A DNA stretch of 43,146 nt from Desulfobacterales bacterium (GCA_020345745.1 CP070768.1:1057013-1100158); one strand, 5' to 3'. Shown: positions 1 through 8,582, numbered from the stretch's first letter. Numbers and translations are program-made. Notes: generated by a model not told the origin, from the letters alone.

Positions 1-203
1 ATGCAACACCTGACAAAAAGAAAAAAAAACAAAATGAAACCGATACCAAAGACAAAAGAGACGTTTCTGAAAAACCTGACCCGGACAGTCTGGAATTGAA
101 TGAAGATCATCTACAGCTTGAACGCCTGCGTTCGGACAATCAAGTAATGCGCGCCTTGGATATCCTTTTAAGCTATGACATTTTTAAACGTATCCATCCG
201 TGA
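1..203 (+). CDS. C-terminal end of a probable S41-family (CtpA-like) carboxy-terminal processing protease, partial
   Basis: The reading frame is open from the left edge (codons start at position 3) to a TGA at 201-203, about 66 residues. It begins with a Lys/Asp/Glu-rich low-complexity stretch and ends with a tail containing DNQVMRALDILLSYDIF. A charged linker followed by a short 'QxxRALDxL' helix resembles the end of S41 C-terminal processing peptidases, which I know to precede divergent polysaccharide deacetylase genes in related bacteria. The PDZ and Ser/Lys catalytic regions would lie outside the window, so the family call rests on the tail and on the neighbour. The gap to the next gene is 92 bp and both are on the plus strand. 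Confidence 0.6.
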   Translation, partial: ATPDKKKKKQNETDTKDKRDVSEKPDPDSLELNEDHLQLERLRSDNQVMRALDILLSYDIFKRIHP

Positions 204-295
204 TGGTGTGACTCCTCAAAAACTTACGGACCTGGACGAGATTTTTTTTAGATTGCTTAAATGCCTGAAATATCGAGTCACGCGATTGAATTTAT

Positions 296-1258
296 ATGGC
301 TAAAAAAAAACCATCACAAAAAAAGCGACCCAGAAAAACCGCTTCCAAGACACGTAAACAGAACCATTTAACAACTTATCTTCTCAAAGCGTTCACCGGT
401 ATCGGCGTTTTAATCGTACTTGTTGTTCTTGCTGCCCTGGTCGCTCATCATATGATCTCACGAAAATCTCCTCTGGAGCCTGTTGCAAAACCGCAAACGA
501 TTAACATTCCAAGGTTTGAGATCTATCCGAAAGAGGAAATAATCCCTCGCAAAATCATACCCAAACCAACACCGACATTACCCGAACAATTACCTAAAAT
601 AGCAATTATTGTTGATGATTTAGGTTATGACAAATATATCGTTGAAAAATTTCTAGCGCTCGATGCAGCGCTCACATTTTCAGTGCTTCCCCACATCCCT
701 TATCAAAAAAGAATCGCTAATGCGGCATTTGAAAAAGGATTCGAAATCATGTTGCATTTACCAATGGAGCCGGATGAATTCCCTAAAATCGACCCCGGGC
801 CGGGAGCACTTTTATCGTCAATGTCTCCGGATGAGCTGATCGATCAACTCAATAAAAACATTGATACCGTCCCTTTTGTAAAAGGTGTAAACAATCACAT
901 GGGCTCAAAAATGACGAAGATTTCCACCCAATTGTATCAAATTTTTTCTGTTTTAAAAAAAAGAAACCTCTTTTTTATCGATAGTCTGACAACAACCGAG
1001 TCCTTGTGTAAACCGTCCGCTCGCCTATTGCGCGTTCCGTTTGCTCAACGGGATGTCTTTCTGGACCATATCCAAGATCCTGATTTTATCCACCAGCAAT
1101 TTAACCGACTCATACAGATTGCCGAAACTCACGGTGAAGCGATTGGTATTGCGCATCCATATCATGTCACCTTCGAAGTTTTGAGTAAATTAATCCCTGA
1201 ACTGAAAAAAAAGGCGATACTGGTACCTGCCTCAGAAGTGGTGCACATCATCGGCTAG
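296..1258 (+). CDS. Divergent polysaccharide deacetylase family protein (YibQ/DUF610)
   Basis: This is a 320-residue protein with a very basic Lys/Arg-rich N-terminus (residues 1-25), one membrane-spanning segment at about 30-52 (LLKAFTGIGVLIVLVVLAAL), a Pro-rich linker to about 100, and a catalytic-type domain from about 101 to the end. The domain opens with IAIIVDDLGYD, the hallmark of this NodB-like clan, and has LPMEP and NNHMGSKMT further on, all typical of the YibQ group. Family knowledge: an envelope protein with a carbohydrate-deacetylase fold whose substrate is not well defined. The topology suggests a single-pass inner-membrane anchor with the domain outside the cytoplasm. The ATG start fits the membrane segment and the full length of the family. 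It lies just downstream of the putative CtpA tail. Confidence 0.85.
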   Translation: MAKKKPSQKKRPRKTASKTRKQNHLTTYLLKAFTGIGVLIVLVVLAALVAHHMISRKSPLEPVAKPQTINIPRFEIYPKEEIIPRKIIPKPTPTLPEQLPKIAIIVDDLGYDKYIVEKFLALDAALTFSVLPHIPYQKRIANAAFEKGFEIMLHLPMEPDEFPKIDPGPGALLSSMSPDELIDQLNKNIDTVPFVKGVNNHMGSKMTKISTQLYQIFSVLKKRNLFFIDSLTTTESLCKPSARLLRVPFAQRDVFLDHIQDPDFIHQQFNRLIQIAETHGEAIGIAHPYHVTFEVLSKLIPELKKKAILVPASEVVHIIG

Positions 1259-1417
1259 CCTGGATATGCTATGGATATTTTTCTATATAAACCGAAATTT
1301 ATCTACAAGCCACCTCATTGCAACGCATAATAGGGTTTTGGAAATGTAAATCAAAATAATTGAAATCATAAATCCGGTATGGAGGAAAAACACTGACGGT
1401 ACGTATTTCGTTTTTGT

Positions 1418-1446
1418 TTGACAGCACTCGGTGACCATTGTATTTT
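1418..1446 (+). promoter_or_regulatory. Sigma-70-type promoter upstream of the Memo-AMMECR1 gene
   Basis: A perfect TTGACA (1418-1423) is followed by exactly 17 bp and TATTTT (1441-1446, 4 of 6 matches to TATAAT). It lies in the 246-bp gap between the deacetylase and the Memo-AMMECR1 gene, with the predicted transcript start about 50 bases before the preferred ATG at 1505. Nothing else in this gap looks coding. Confidence 0.5.
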
Positions 1447-1504
1447 CAAATGGTAATGTCTGGATGTGAGGTGCTTCAAAAAAGCAACATTTACGGACCC
1501 CTTC

Positions 1505-2989
1505 ATGAAGATAAAAATCAATTCACTTGTTATAATCACGCTCATATTTTATCTTGTCGGTTTTCCATCAGTTGCCGCGAAAAGCGCTGGCCATATCCGA
1601 AAACCAGCATACGCTGGGAGCTTTTATCCTGCCGACCGATCAGATTTAATCCAGCGTATTCAGCAGTTCGACCATCAGGCCAAAACGACCCCTGTTCAAC
1701 CCCCTGCTCATACCTCTTTGAAAATTCTAATCATGCCCCATGCCGGATATATATATAGCGGGTTAACCGCGGCACATAGTTCTTTGGTTCTGCGACAATA
1801 TCAATTCGATAAGGTCGTCCTTTTAGGACCTGATCATCGCGTCGGTTTCAAAGGCGGCGCAATCAGTGATTCGATCGCTTACGAAACACCTCTGGGCCAG
1901 ATTAAATTGCATGATGAAGCAGCAGCATTGCGACAACGCTCAAACCTTTTTCAGGCCATTCCTGCTTCAGACCGCTTGGAACATTCACTGGAGGTTGTCC
2001 TCCCGTTTCTGCAATTCTACCTCAAAGAATTTGAACTTATACCGATTGTTCTGGGCCGTGAAGACATCAATCGCTATGCGGATGCTATCGACCCCTTGCT
2101 GGGCCATAAAACCTTACTGGTAGTGAGTTCAGATTTGTCCCACTACCTTTCCTATGCAGAGGCCGTCGCTAAAGATCAAAAGACGATCCAAGCTATTTTA
2201 AATTTAGATGACGGCAAACTTTCAAGATTAGAAAACGCTGCTTGTGGTAAGATACCGATACGAATCGCACTAAATTTAGCCCGCCGACACGGCTGGCAGC
2301 CTATTCTTCTTCACTATTCAAACAGTGGGGACACAGCCGGAGGGCGCTCAAGGGTAGTCGGCTATGCTGCCATTGCTTTTTATGGAGGGACAACAATGCA
2401 AGACCCCATGGAATCACCCCAACAATTAAATAACCATCAGGGACAAGTGCTGTTGAAAATAGCTCGGCAAACCATTGCAGGCAGGCTCGGTATAAAATCG
2501 GTTGATGTGGATTCAAACGAACTAAGAGATATGGCTTTTCAAGATCGCCGCGGTACTTTTGTAACACTCACCATTGACGGCCAATTGCGCGGTTGTATCG
2601 GCAATTTGGACGCCACCGAATCCTTGTTGTCTGGTGTACAACGAAACGCCATCAATGCCGCTTTCCATGATCCACGCTTCAATGCGCTTGACGCCGAAGA
2701 CTTCGATAAGGTAGACATCGAAATCAGCATCCTTACCGAACCTCAACCCCTTAAATACCGCAATAGTAAAGACCTTTTGAACAAATTGCGCGTAAATGTC
2801 GATGGTGTTATTCTCCGAAAAGGGCAACATAGTGCCACTTTTTTACCCCAAGTATGGGATCAACTGCCCCATCCCAAGCAATTTCTTTCCCATCTTTGTG
2901 TAAAGGCCGGCCTTGCTGCCGACGCTTGGAAGAAACAAGACATAGACATTTCGACCTATCAGGTTCAATATTTTGAAGAGGATAAATGA
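1505..2989 (+). CDS. AmmeMemoRadiSam system protein B/A fusion: Memo domain + AMMECR1 domain, apparently exported
   Basis: The 494-residue protein combines two families usually made separately. The N-terminal half (about 30-300) is a Memo/MEMO1-type domain: RKPAYAGSFYPA, MPHAGYIYSG, LLGPDHR and NSGDTAGG are its recognisable stations, with conserved His in the class III dioxygenase-like fold. The C-terminal part (about 315-490) is AMMECR1: RRGTFVTLTIDGQLRGCIGN, then HDPRF and ISILTEP. I chose the ATG at 1505 over an upstream GTG at 1466 because it starts directly on a Sec-type signal peptide (Lys-rich start, hydrophobic core, VAA before about residue 24). The third partner, the radical SAM enzyme, is not in the window. 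The next gene overlaps its 3' end, suggesting cotranslation. The biochemical role of this triad is not settled. Confidence 0.88.
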   Translation: MKIKINSLVIITLIFYLVGFPSVAAKSAGHIRKPAYAGSFYPADRSDLIQRIQQFDHQAKTTPVQPPAHTSLKILIMPHAGYIYSGLTAAHSSLVLRQYQFDKVVLLGPDHRVGFKGGAISDSIAYETPLGQIKLHDEAAALRQRSNLFQAIPASDRLEHSLEVVLPFLQFYLKEFELIPIVLGREDINRYADAIDPLLGHKTLLVVSSDLSHYLSYAEAVAKDQKTIQAILNLDDGKLSRLENAACGKIPIRIALNLARRHGWQPILLHYSNSGDTAGGRSRVVGYAAIAFYGGTTMQDPMESPQQLNNHQGQVLLKIARQTIAGRLGIKSVDVDSNELRDMAFQDRRGTFVTLTIDGQLRGCIGNLDATESLLSGVQRNAINAAFHDPRFNALDAEDFDKVDIEISILTEPQPLKYRNSKDLLNKLRVNVDGVILRKGQHSATFLPQVWDQLPHPKQFLSHLCVKAGLAADAWKKQDIDISTYQVQYFEEDK

Positions 2990-5090
2990 TAGGGCCATAA
3001 CATGGGTGGTCATCGCCACGGGTATTTCCTCTGTGGTAACTCAATTATTGATCATTCGTGAATTTTTATCACAATTCCAGGGAAACGAATTTGTTATCGC
3101 CCTGATCCTCTTTAACTGGCTTACCTTGGGCGGTATCGGCACCCTCCTTGCCCAATGGGTCACCCGGCGCTTTCTGCAGGCCTCGGCCAACCGACTCGGA
3201 TGGCTTTCCCTTGTCCTTACCTGTTTGCCGACAATACAAATATTTGCCATTCGCCGGTTACGAGATGTTTTCTTTATCCATGGTAGCTCGGTCGGATTTT
3301 ATCCAACGTTGGCCTTTACGTTCTTGACCATTGCTCCTTATTGTCTCCTTATCGGTTTCGTGCTTCCTTATAGCCTATTTGTCATTAGAGCCGAAAATCC
3401 AAATTATCCAGGCATTCGCATCTACATCACGGATAACATAGGAGATGTAACCGGTGGGGCTTTATTCTCCTTTGCCCTTGTTTATCTGGTTACGCCGTTG
3501 CAGGCAGTATTTTTAGCCAACCTTCCTCTGCTCGTTGCAACAGCTTTGCTCTTTTCATCGACATCTCGCCTTCTCCCTCTTAATGTTGCAGGGGTTGGAC
3601 TGGCATTCATAATGATCATCGGCGGAATGATTCTGGAACCGTCATCTATGGAACCGGCCGAAGGGAAACTGGTCTATTACAGCGAATCTCGTTACGGCCG
3701 AATTGTGGTTCATCAAGACCAGGAGCAGTTCACGCTTTTCGTGAGCGGCAGCCCATTATTTGGAAGTCAAAACTTGAGTATAGCTGAAGAAACCGTCCAT
3801 TATCCAATGTCCCAACTTTCTCATGTCCACAATATACTGTTGATATCTGCTGAGGGTGGGATGATGGCTGAAGTACAGAAATACAAACCGGCGTCAGTCG
3901 ACTACGTGGAGCTTGACCCGCAAGTGGCAGCTGTTCATTTTAAATTTGGGCTGATTAATAAAATTCCCGGTCTCAACGTCATTCACCAAGATGGCAGGGC
4001 TTATCTTGAAACCTCGAACAAAACCTATGATGCAATCATCGTCAATTTGACCGAGCCCGATACATTTCAAGTCAATCGATTCTTTACCGATCACTTTTTT
4101 GCTCTGGCTAAAAAGCGTCTTTCAGAACAGGGGGTGTTAAGCTTCTCAATGAGAGGGTTTGACAACTATTTGGCCGAACCCCAACGACAGAAACTATCAT
4201 CCTTGTATAATACGGCCACTGAATATTTCAGATACGTTCTCATGCTGCCCGGACAAAAGATATATTTTTTGTGCCGTTCCCTTCCTGTTGCAACAGATAT
4301 TCCATTGAACTTAAGCAACAAAAAGATTCAGAGCCGTTATATCAGCGGTTACTATTACGGTAATTTAACCCCTGCAAGGATAAAATATCTCAATACGCTT
4401 GTGGATCCAGATACACCAAAAAATCGTGATCATTTTCCTCAGTTGATGCGATTGATGTTTTTACAATGGTTTACTAAATTTTCAACATCTCCTACTCTTT
4501 TTATTGTTGTTTTAATGACTCTTTGTCTGGTCTACCTGGTTCGCATTTCCGCAGAAGAGTTTGTGCTTTTTTCCACGGGCTTTACGGTTATGGGAACCGA
4601 AGTTCTTGTCATCTTTTCATTTCAGATTTTTTTTGGGTATATATATCTGCAAATCGGTATTATCATTACGATCTTCCTTTTAGGCCTTTTACCGGGAGCC
4701 TTGTTTGGAGAAAGATTTCGCGGCCAGGGCCAAAAGACATTAGTGATTACCGACATGCTGATGATTGCATTGTTGGGACTATTAATTATTATTATTGAAT
4801 ACATGGGCCGCCCTCTTCCGGCCCCTTTTTTTATGACGTTTGGATTATTAATTTCACTGCTCTGCGGTTTCCAGTTTCCAGTGGCACTCTATCTGCGAGG
4901 TGGCGATGCGCCTGCAGTTACAAGAACATTTTCTGCCGACCTTATAGGAGCAGCCTGTGGAACACTTGTAACGAATATTTGGTTGATTCCATATTTTGGT
5001 ATTATCTGGGCTACCGCGGGATTAATCGGTTTAAAAATGTGTAGCCTAACGGTATTGATAGCGAACCAAAAAAAAGAACACACCAAATAA
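2973..5090 (+). CDS. Membrane protein with a spermidine/spermine synthase-like domain
   Basis: About 705 residues. An N-terminal membrane region (roughly residues 8-220, six or more hydrophobic segments) is followed by a soluble Rossmann methyltransferase-like domain (about 230-430), then a second membrane region (about 510-700). The middle domain carries NILLISAEGGMMAEVQKY, matching the glycine-rich aminopropyl-donor loop of spermidine synthases, then VDYVELDP and QDGRAYLETSNKTYDAIIVN. Family knowledge: such fusions are annotated as spermidine-synthase-like transporters, but their substrate is unproven. The start is uncertain: a TTG at 2973 overlaps the previous gene by 17 bp. The only nearby ATG (2986) is in another frame, and a GTG at 3006 would shorten the first helix. 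Overlap with the Memo-AMMECR1 gene indicates one operon. Confidence 0.82.
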   Translation: MKRINDRAITWVVIATGISSVVTQLLIIREFLSQFQGNEFVIALILFNWLTLGGIGTLLAQWVTRRFLQASANRLGWLSLVLTCLPTIQIFAIRRLRDVFFIHGSSVGFYPTLAFTFLTIAPYCLLIGFVLPYSLFVIRAENPNYPGIRIYITDNIGDVTGGALFSFALVYLVTPLQAVFLANLPLLVATALLFSSTSRLLPLNVAGVGLAFIMIIGGMILEPSSMEPAEGKLVYYSESRYGRIVVHQDQEQFTLFVSGSPLFGSQNLSIAEETVHYPMSQLSHVHNILLISAEGGMMAEVQKYKPASVDYVELDPQVAAVHFKFGLINKIPGLNVIHQDGRAYLETSNKTYDAIIVNLTEPDTFQVNRFFTDHFFALAKKRLSEQGVLSFSMRGFDNYLAEPQRQKLSSLYNTATEYFRYVLMLPGQKIYFLCRSLPVATDIPLNLSNKKIQSRYISGYYYGNLTPARIKYLNTLVDPDTPKNRDHFPQLMRLMFLQWFTKFSTSPTLFIVVLMTLCLVYLVRISAEEFVLFSTGFTVMGTEVLVIFSFQIFFGYIYLQIGIIITIFLLGLLPGALFGERFRGQGQKTLVITDMLMIALLGLLIIIIEYMGRPLPAPFFMTFGLLISLLCGFQFPVALYLRGGDAPAVTRTFSADLIGAACGTLVTNIWLIPYFGIIWATAGLIGLKMCSLTVLIANQKKEHTK

Positions 5091-5114
5091 AATTGTGTTA
5101 TGATTTTACAAAAG

Positions 5115-5136
5115 TCCTGCAGTCAAGACTGCGGGA
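5115..5136 (+). terminator. Hairpin downstream of the spermidine-synthase-like gene
   Basis: A 9-bp stem (TCCTGCAGT with ACTGCGGGA, one G-T pair) closes a CAAG loop 25 bp after the stop codon. It is not followed by a T-run, so it is at best a weak or factor-assisted terminator, or an mRNA 3'-end stabiliser. Confidence 0.3.
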
Positions 5137-5210
5137 TCAGAGATGGTACAAAAATATTGACAATTAAAAAGAGCGTCTTAGCTTAAATCTTCGTAACTTC
5201 TCAAGAATTA

Positions 5211-5240
5211 GTGGAAAGAGGGCGTTTTTCAAAGGTCTCG
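5211..5240 (-). repeat. R1 repeat, terminal fragment
   Basis: About 30 bp ending in TTTTTCAAAGGTCTCG, the right-hand end of the R1 element also seen at 7099-7240 and 26260-26401. Only the end is preserved here and the rest of the gap (5091-5210) is not recognisable. It lies 33 bp before the start of the zinc-ribbon protein gene. Confidence 0.6.
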
Positions 5241-5273
5241 AAACGTTAACCTATCGATAATGGAGAATATTTG

Positions 5274-5951
5274 ATGGCATTTGAAACCAAGGAACAAGTT
5301 TTAGAAAAAATTCTTGCCCAAAAAAGACCTGCCTGCCCGCATTGCAACGCAGAAATGAGCATTTGGGAGGTTCCGCCGTTTAGTTTCAGCGATGGTCTTG
5401 GCTGGGGGGTACCCTATCTTTTTATCTGTTTTAATGATGAATGCCCGACTTATGTTCAAGGGTGGGATAACCTGATGGAAAATTATGCGCATAACGCTTC
5501 TGTCAGATGCATGTGTTATCCGGGAAAAAAGAAATTCGAATATATTCCTGTTTTCAGCGCCATGGGGGCCAAAGGGCAAATCATCGACGATCAGGTTTTG
5601 ATCGAACAGGAAATGATGAAAGAACGAATAAAGAAAGGATTTTCGATTCTCACCGATGCCTACATTGCAAAAGATTCAGTAACGGTTGTCAGCATACTTT
5701 TGGATGCAACCGAACCCCAACGAGTCAGGTTAAAAGCAGCTGAAATGATAGGTGATATTGGAGAATTGGAAGCCATAGAGCCCATTAAAAACGCCAAATT
5801 TGGCAATGCAATCGTGCAGAAAGAGGTTGATGAATCCGTCGCTAAGATTCATCAACGCCATTTTACAAGAGAGTGCCCCTTTTGCGCTGAAATAATAAAG
5901 AAAAGGGCTAAAATATGCAAACACTGTAATTTGGAAGTCGCAGGGCAGTAG
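5274..5951 (+). CDS. Zinc-ribbon protein with a HEAT-like middle segment, function unknown
   Basis: This 225-residue soluble protein begins at ATG 5274, chosen because GGAG (5262-5265) lies 8 bp upstream. The N-terminal part has CPHC (residues 21-24) and further Cys pairs up to about residue 85 (FICFNDECP, RCMCYPG), suggesting a metal-binding module. The middle (about 115-195) is helical and ends with a repeat-like section (RVRLKAAEMIGDIGELEAI) that resembles a HEAT/PBS unit. The C-terminus is a compact zinc ribbon, CPFC-x10-CKHC. I recognise the domain types but not a named family. It stands alone between two operons, 33 bp after an R1 repeat fragment, and is convergent with the rsfS end. 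Confidence 0.65.
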   Translation: MAFETKEQVLEKILAQKRPACPHCNAEMSIWEVPPFSFSDGLGWGVPYLFICFNDECPTYVQGWDNLMENYAHNASVRCMCYPGKKKFEYIPVFSAMGAKGQIIDDQVLIEQEMMKERIKKGFSILTDAYIAKDSVTVVSILLDATEPQRVRLKAAEMIGDIGELEAIEPIKNAKFGNAIVQKEVDESVAKIHQRHFTRECPFCAEIIKKRAKICKHCNLEVAGQ

Positions 5952-6020
5952 ACGCGAGTTTTAGCGACCGATATGAAACCATCCGATGGCTGAGACAAAG
6001 CATTATTTTGCAAGCTCCTG

Positions 6021-6407
6021 TCAAATCTCTTTGCCCTGCTTAACCAGGTTTTCTGCCTGAATCTTTTTCGCATCTATCCAAAGACTCTCCAGATCATAGA
6101 AATCGCGAATCGGCTCATAAAATATATGGATAACCACATGGCCATAGTCGAGCAATGCCCAATGCCCTTCCCTTTTACCTTCCACGCTCAACGGCCTGAT
6201 GTCATTTTCTTTAAGACTCACCTGAATATTTTCTGCAATGGCCGTAACCTGTCGATTCGATCGCCCGCTGCATATGATAAAAGCATCGGTAATAGAGGTT
6301 AATTGTCGGACGTCAAGGATCACGAGATCGAAAGCCTTCTTCCCCAAAGCAGCCCTAACATATAGCTCAAGGGATGAGTCCAGGGGAGGATTTGACGCTT
6401 TTGTCAT
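6021..6407 (-). CDS. rsfS: Ribosome silencing factor RsfS
   Basis: This 128-residue protein belongs to the RsfS/Iojap family, which binds ribosomal protein uL14 and blocks joining of the subunits in slow growth. Family signatures seen: DVRQLTSITDAFIICSGRS, EGKREGHWALLDYGHVVIHIF and the final YDLESLW motif. It is the last gene of the rplU operon, and its ATG overlaps the nadD stop by 4 bases (ATGA), so translation is probably coupled. The nadD-rsfS pairing is widespread in bacteria. No clear terminator follows; the end faces the zinc-ribbon gene. Confidence 0.95.
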   Translation of the reverse strand: MTKASNPPLDSSLELYVRAALGKKAFDLVILDVRQLTSITDAFIICSGRSNRQVTAIAENIQVSLKENDIRPLSVEGKREGHWALLDYGHVVIHIFYEPIRDFYDLESLWIDAKKIQAENLVKQGKEI

Positions 6408-7069
6408 AAATACAGTCCTTTGTTTTTAATAAAACTATCGACGACGTCCGGCACCATTTGTTTAATCGATTTTCCTTTTTTAATCCGTCGGCGAATATCC
6501 GTTGATGAAATGTCAATGGGTGTTACATCAAAAATAAAGACGGGTTGCTTTTTTTCATGGGAAAAACATGAACGTAGCGCAGTATAATGATAACCCATAG
6601 ACACCCTTGATTTAAGAAATTCTTCCAGGCTTTTCCATCCATAACCCGCCTCGTTTTGTCTGTTACAGCTCCTCATCATAACAATAAAAGGAACCATTAT
6701 AAAAAGATCCGAGTAGGATTTCCAAGTATCGATTTCGAGAAAAGCATCCAATCCTAAGAGGAGGTAAAGCGCCGTATTCTCATCCATAATACCTTTAAAA
6801 TGGCGGATCGTGTCGATGGTATATGAAGGGCCCGGGCGCTTGAGTTCAACATCTGAAATGTCTAAACCTGGGTAACCGCTAAGAGCCCGATGAATCATTT
6901 CCAACCGATCTTTTACATTCACGACATCTCCAGGTTCCTTGTGCGGCGGTAACGCCGACGGGATAAATAAAATTTTATCTAAAGAAAACCTTTTGACAAC
7001 CTTCAAAACAACTTGAATATGTCCCATGTGAATCGGATTAAATGTACCACCAAATAGTCCTATACGCAT
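6404..7069 (-). CDS. nadD: Nicotinate-nucleotide adenylyltransferase
   Basis: A 221-residue protein with the nucleotidyltransferase start GLFGGTFNPIHMGH, which holds the HxGH catalytic motif. It forms deamido-NAD from nicotinate mononucleotide and ATP. Later family features include FIPSALPPHK, LLLGLDAFLEI for the substrate pocket, and ISSTDIRRRI (the ISSTxxR motif). The length is normal for the family. It overlaps rsfS by 4 bp, and the gap before it (from proA) is filled almost completely by an R1 repeat element. Confidence 0.95.
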   Translation of the reverse strand: MRIGLFGGTFNPIHMGHIQVVLKVVKRFSLDKILFIPSALPPHKEPGDVVNVKDRLEMIHRALSGYPGLDISDVELKRPGPSYTIDTIRHFKGIMDENTALYLLLGLDAFLEIDTWKSYSDLFIMVPFIVMMRSCNRQNEAGYGWKSLEEFLKSRVSMGYHYTALRSCFSHEKKQPVFIFDVTPIDISSTDIRRRIKKGKSIKQMVPDVVDSFIKNKGLYL

Positions 7070-7098
7070 GATTATCTACCTGATTTAGGCATTGTTAC

Positions 7099-7240
7099 GA
7101 GACCTTTGAAAAATGTTCAGTTTTGTTCTAGGCCAAGAAAGGCGAAAATTTTAACCACAGACATACATTGAGTATTTCGAGGATTAAAATTTGAGCCTGA
7201 CGCCGGGATCGGACAAAAGAGAGCATTTTTCAAAGGTCTC
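7099..7240 (-). repeat. R1 repeat element, complete copy (about 142 bp), minus orientation
   Basis: The element begins GAGACCTTTGAAAAATG and ends CATTTTTCAAAGGTCTC, giving imperfect terminal inverted repeats of about 30 bp that run on into a TTTTGTCC-like block. The interior matches, in reverse complement, the copy at 26260-26401 (shared TACTCAATGTATG and TGTGGTTAAAATTTT). The five bases GTTAC occur directly on both sides (7094-7098 and 7241-7245), which could be a target-site duplication; the right one overlaps the proA stop codon. No coding potential. Confidence 0.85.
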
Positions 7241-7241
7241 G

Positions 7242-8498
7242 TTACTCTCTTACCTGCCCATCGCCATACACCACAAATTTGGTGGTGGTGAGCTCCTGAA
7301 CACTCATTGGGCCGAAAGCATGGAGCTTTGAAGTGCTGATGCCGATTTCTGCTCCAAGACCCAGTTCACCGCCATCGTTAAAGCGAGTGGAAGCGTTAAC
7401 TAACACAACGGAAGAATCGACACTTCGCACAAAGTGCCGTGCCTTTTGATAGTCCCGAGTCACAATGGCCTCCGTGTGCTTCGAACCGTAAGTTTCAATA
7501 TGTGATATCGCTTGATCCATATCCTTAACTACTTTCACGGCCAAAATAAAATCAAGATATTCTTCCGGCCAATCCGATTCATCGGCCTGTTTTGCCATAG
7601 GTAAAATTCTGCTGGTTTCTTCACAACCTCTAATTTCCACACCAGCGTCAACCAGTTGTTTTGCCATTTGCGGCAGAAATTTTTGCGCTACCGCCCTATG
7701 AACCAACATCGTCTCCATGGCGTTACACACCCCGGGACGTTGTACTTTGGCATTGAAACAGATCTTACGAGCCATTTCAACATCTGCCATTTCATCAACA
7801 TAAATATGGCAGACACCCTTATAATGTTTTAAAACAGGTATTTTCGAATGTGTCACAACAAAACGAATCAACCCTTCTCCACCTCTCGGAATGATAAGGT
7901 CGATGCATTCATCCTGGGCCAATAATAGGTCAACAGCTTTACGATCCCTGACCGGCACAATCTGAACGGTTTCTTCAGAGAGGCCGGTATCCCTGAGAGC
8001 CTGTGCAATGGTTAAGGCAAGAGCCTGATTCGAATAGAGTGCCTCTGATCCGCCGCGAAGTACAACAGCATTTCCTGCTTTTAGACAAAGGCCGGCGGCA
8101 TCGATGGTTACGTTCGGGCGGGATTCGTAAATAATACCGATAACCCCTAAAGGTATCCGCATACGTGAGACTTCCAAACCATTGGGCCTTAGCCAGGCCT
8201 TGGTTATCGAACCAACAGGATCACTAAGGAGAGCCACTTCCCTCAGGCCTTGGGCCATCGATTGAATGGTCATATCCGTCACGGTGAGCCGGTCGATCAT
8301 GGCGTCAGAAAGACCAGTCTTTTTTGCACGGGATAGGTCTTTTTGGTTTTCTTCCTGGATATGGGATGCTCGATCTATAATTCTATCTGCTATATTAAAC
8401 AGAACATCATTTTTTTGGCTTGACGAGCATTTGGCCATCTTTATGGAAGCCTCTTTTGCCGACTTTGCCATCGTAACAATGGTTGATTCGATCGACAT
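7242..8498 (-). CDS. proA: Gamma-glutamyl phosphate reductase
   Basis: A 418-residue enzyme of the aldehyde dehydrogenase superfamily that reduces glutamyl 5-phosphate to glutamate semialdehyde with NADPH, the second step of proline synthesis. Diagnostic stretches: [26 protein letters not shown], the catalytic Cys region [16 protein letters not shown], and the C-terminal [20 protein letters not shown]. Full length. It follows proB in the operon after an 84-bp gap containing a perfect palindrome. Confidence 0.97.
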   Translation of the reverse strand: MSIESTIVTMAKSAKEASIKMAKCSSSQKNDVLFNIADRIIDRASHIQEENQKDLSRAKKTGLSDAMIDRLTVTDMTIQSMAQGLREVALLSDPVGSITKAWLRPNGLEVSRMRIPLGVIGIIYESRPNVTIDAAGLCLKAGNAVVLRGGSEALYSNQALALTIAQALRDTGLSEETVQIVPVRDRKAVDLLLAQDECIDLIIPRGGEGLIRFVVTHSKIPVLKHYKGVCHIYVDEMADVEMARKICFNAKVQRPGVCNAMETMLVHRAVAQKFLPQMAKQLVDAGVEIRGCEETSRILPMAKQADESDWPEEYLDFILAVKVVKDMDQAISHIETYGSKHTEAIVTRDYQKARHFVRSVDSSVVLVNASTRFNDGGELGLGAEIGISTSKLHAFGPMSVQELTTTKFVVYGDGQVRE

Positions 8499-8556
8499 AT
8501 TGCTCTCCTTTTAATAGTCCTTTGCAGTATGTGTTTTGAATTCTCGCGCATATTAA

Positions 8557-8582
8557 CCCGAATATTTCATGAAATATTCGGG
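8557..8582. repeat. 26-bp perfect palindrome between proB and proA (R4 family)
   Basis: The sequence is CCCGAATATTTCA followed by its exact reverse complement. It starts on the base next to the proB TAG stop. Related half-copies occur at 16483-16606 (two arms) and at 39398-39415, again touching a stop codon. In RNA it would form a 10-12 bp hairpin with a minimal loop in the proB-proA message. Confidence 0.8.

Noticed and set aside
1438-1758. 106-codon plus-strand frame before the Memo-AMMECR1 gene
   Set aside because: It overlaps the Memo-AMMECR1 coding region in another frame and shows no family similarity.
5098-5270. CRISPR or tandem repeat array in the repeat-bearing gaps
   Set aside because: No regularly spaced direct repeats with unique spacers are present here or anywhere else in the window; the repeats are dispersed and palindromic.
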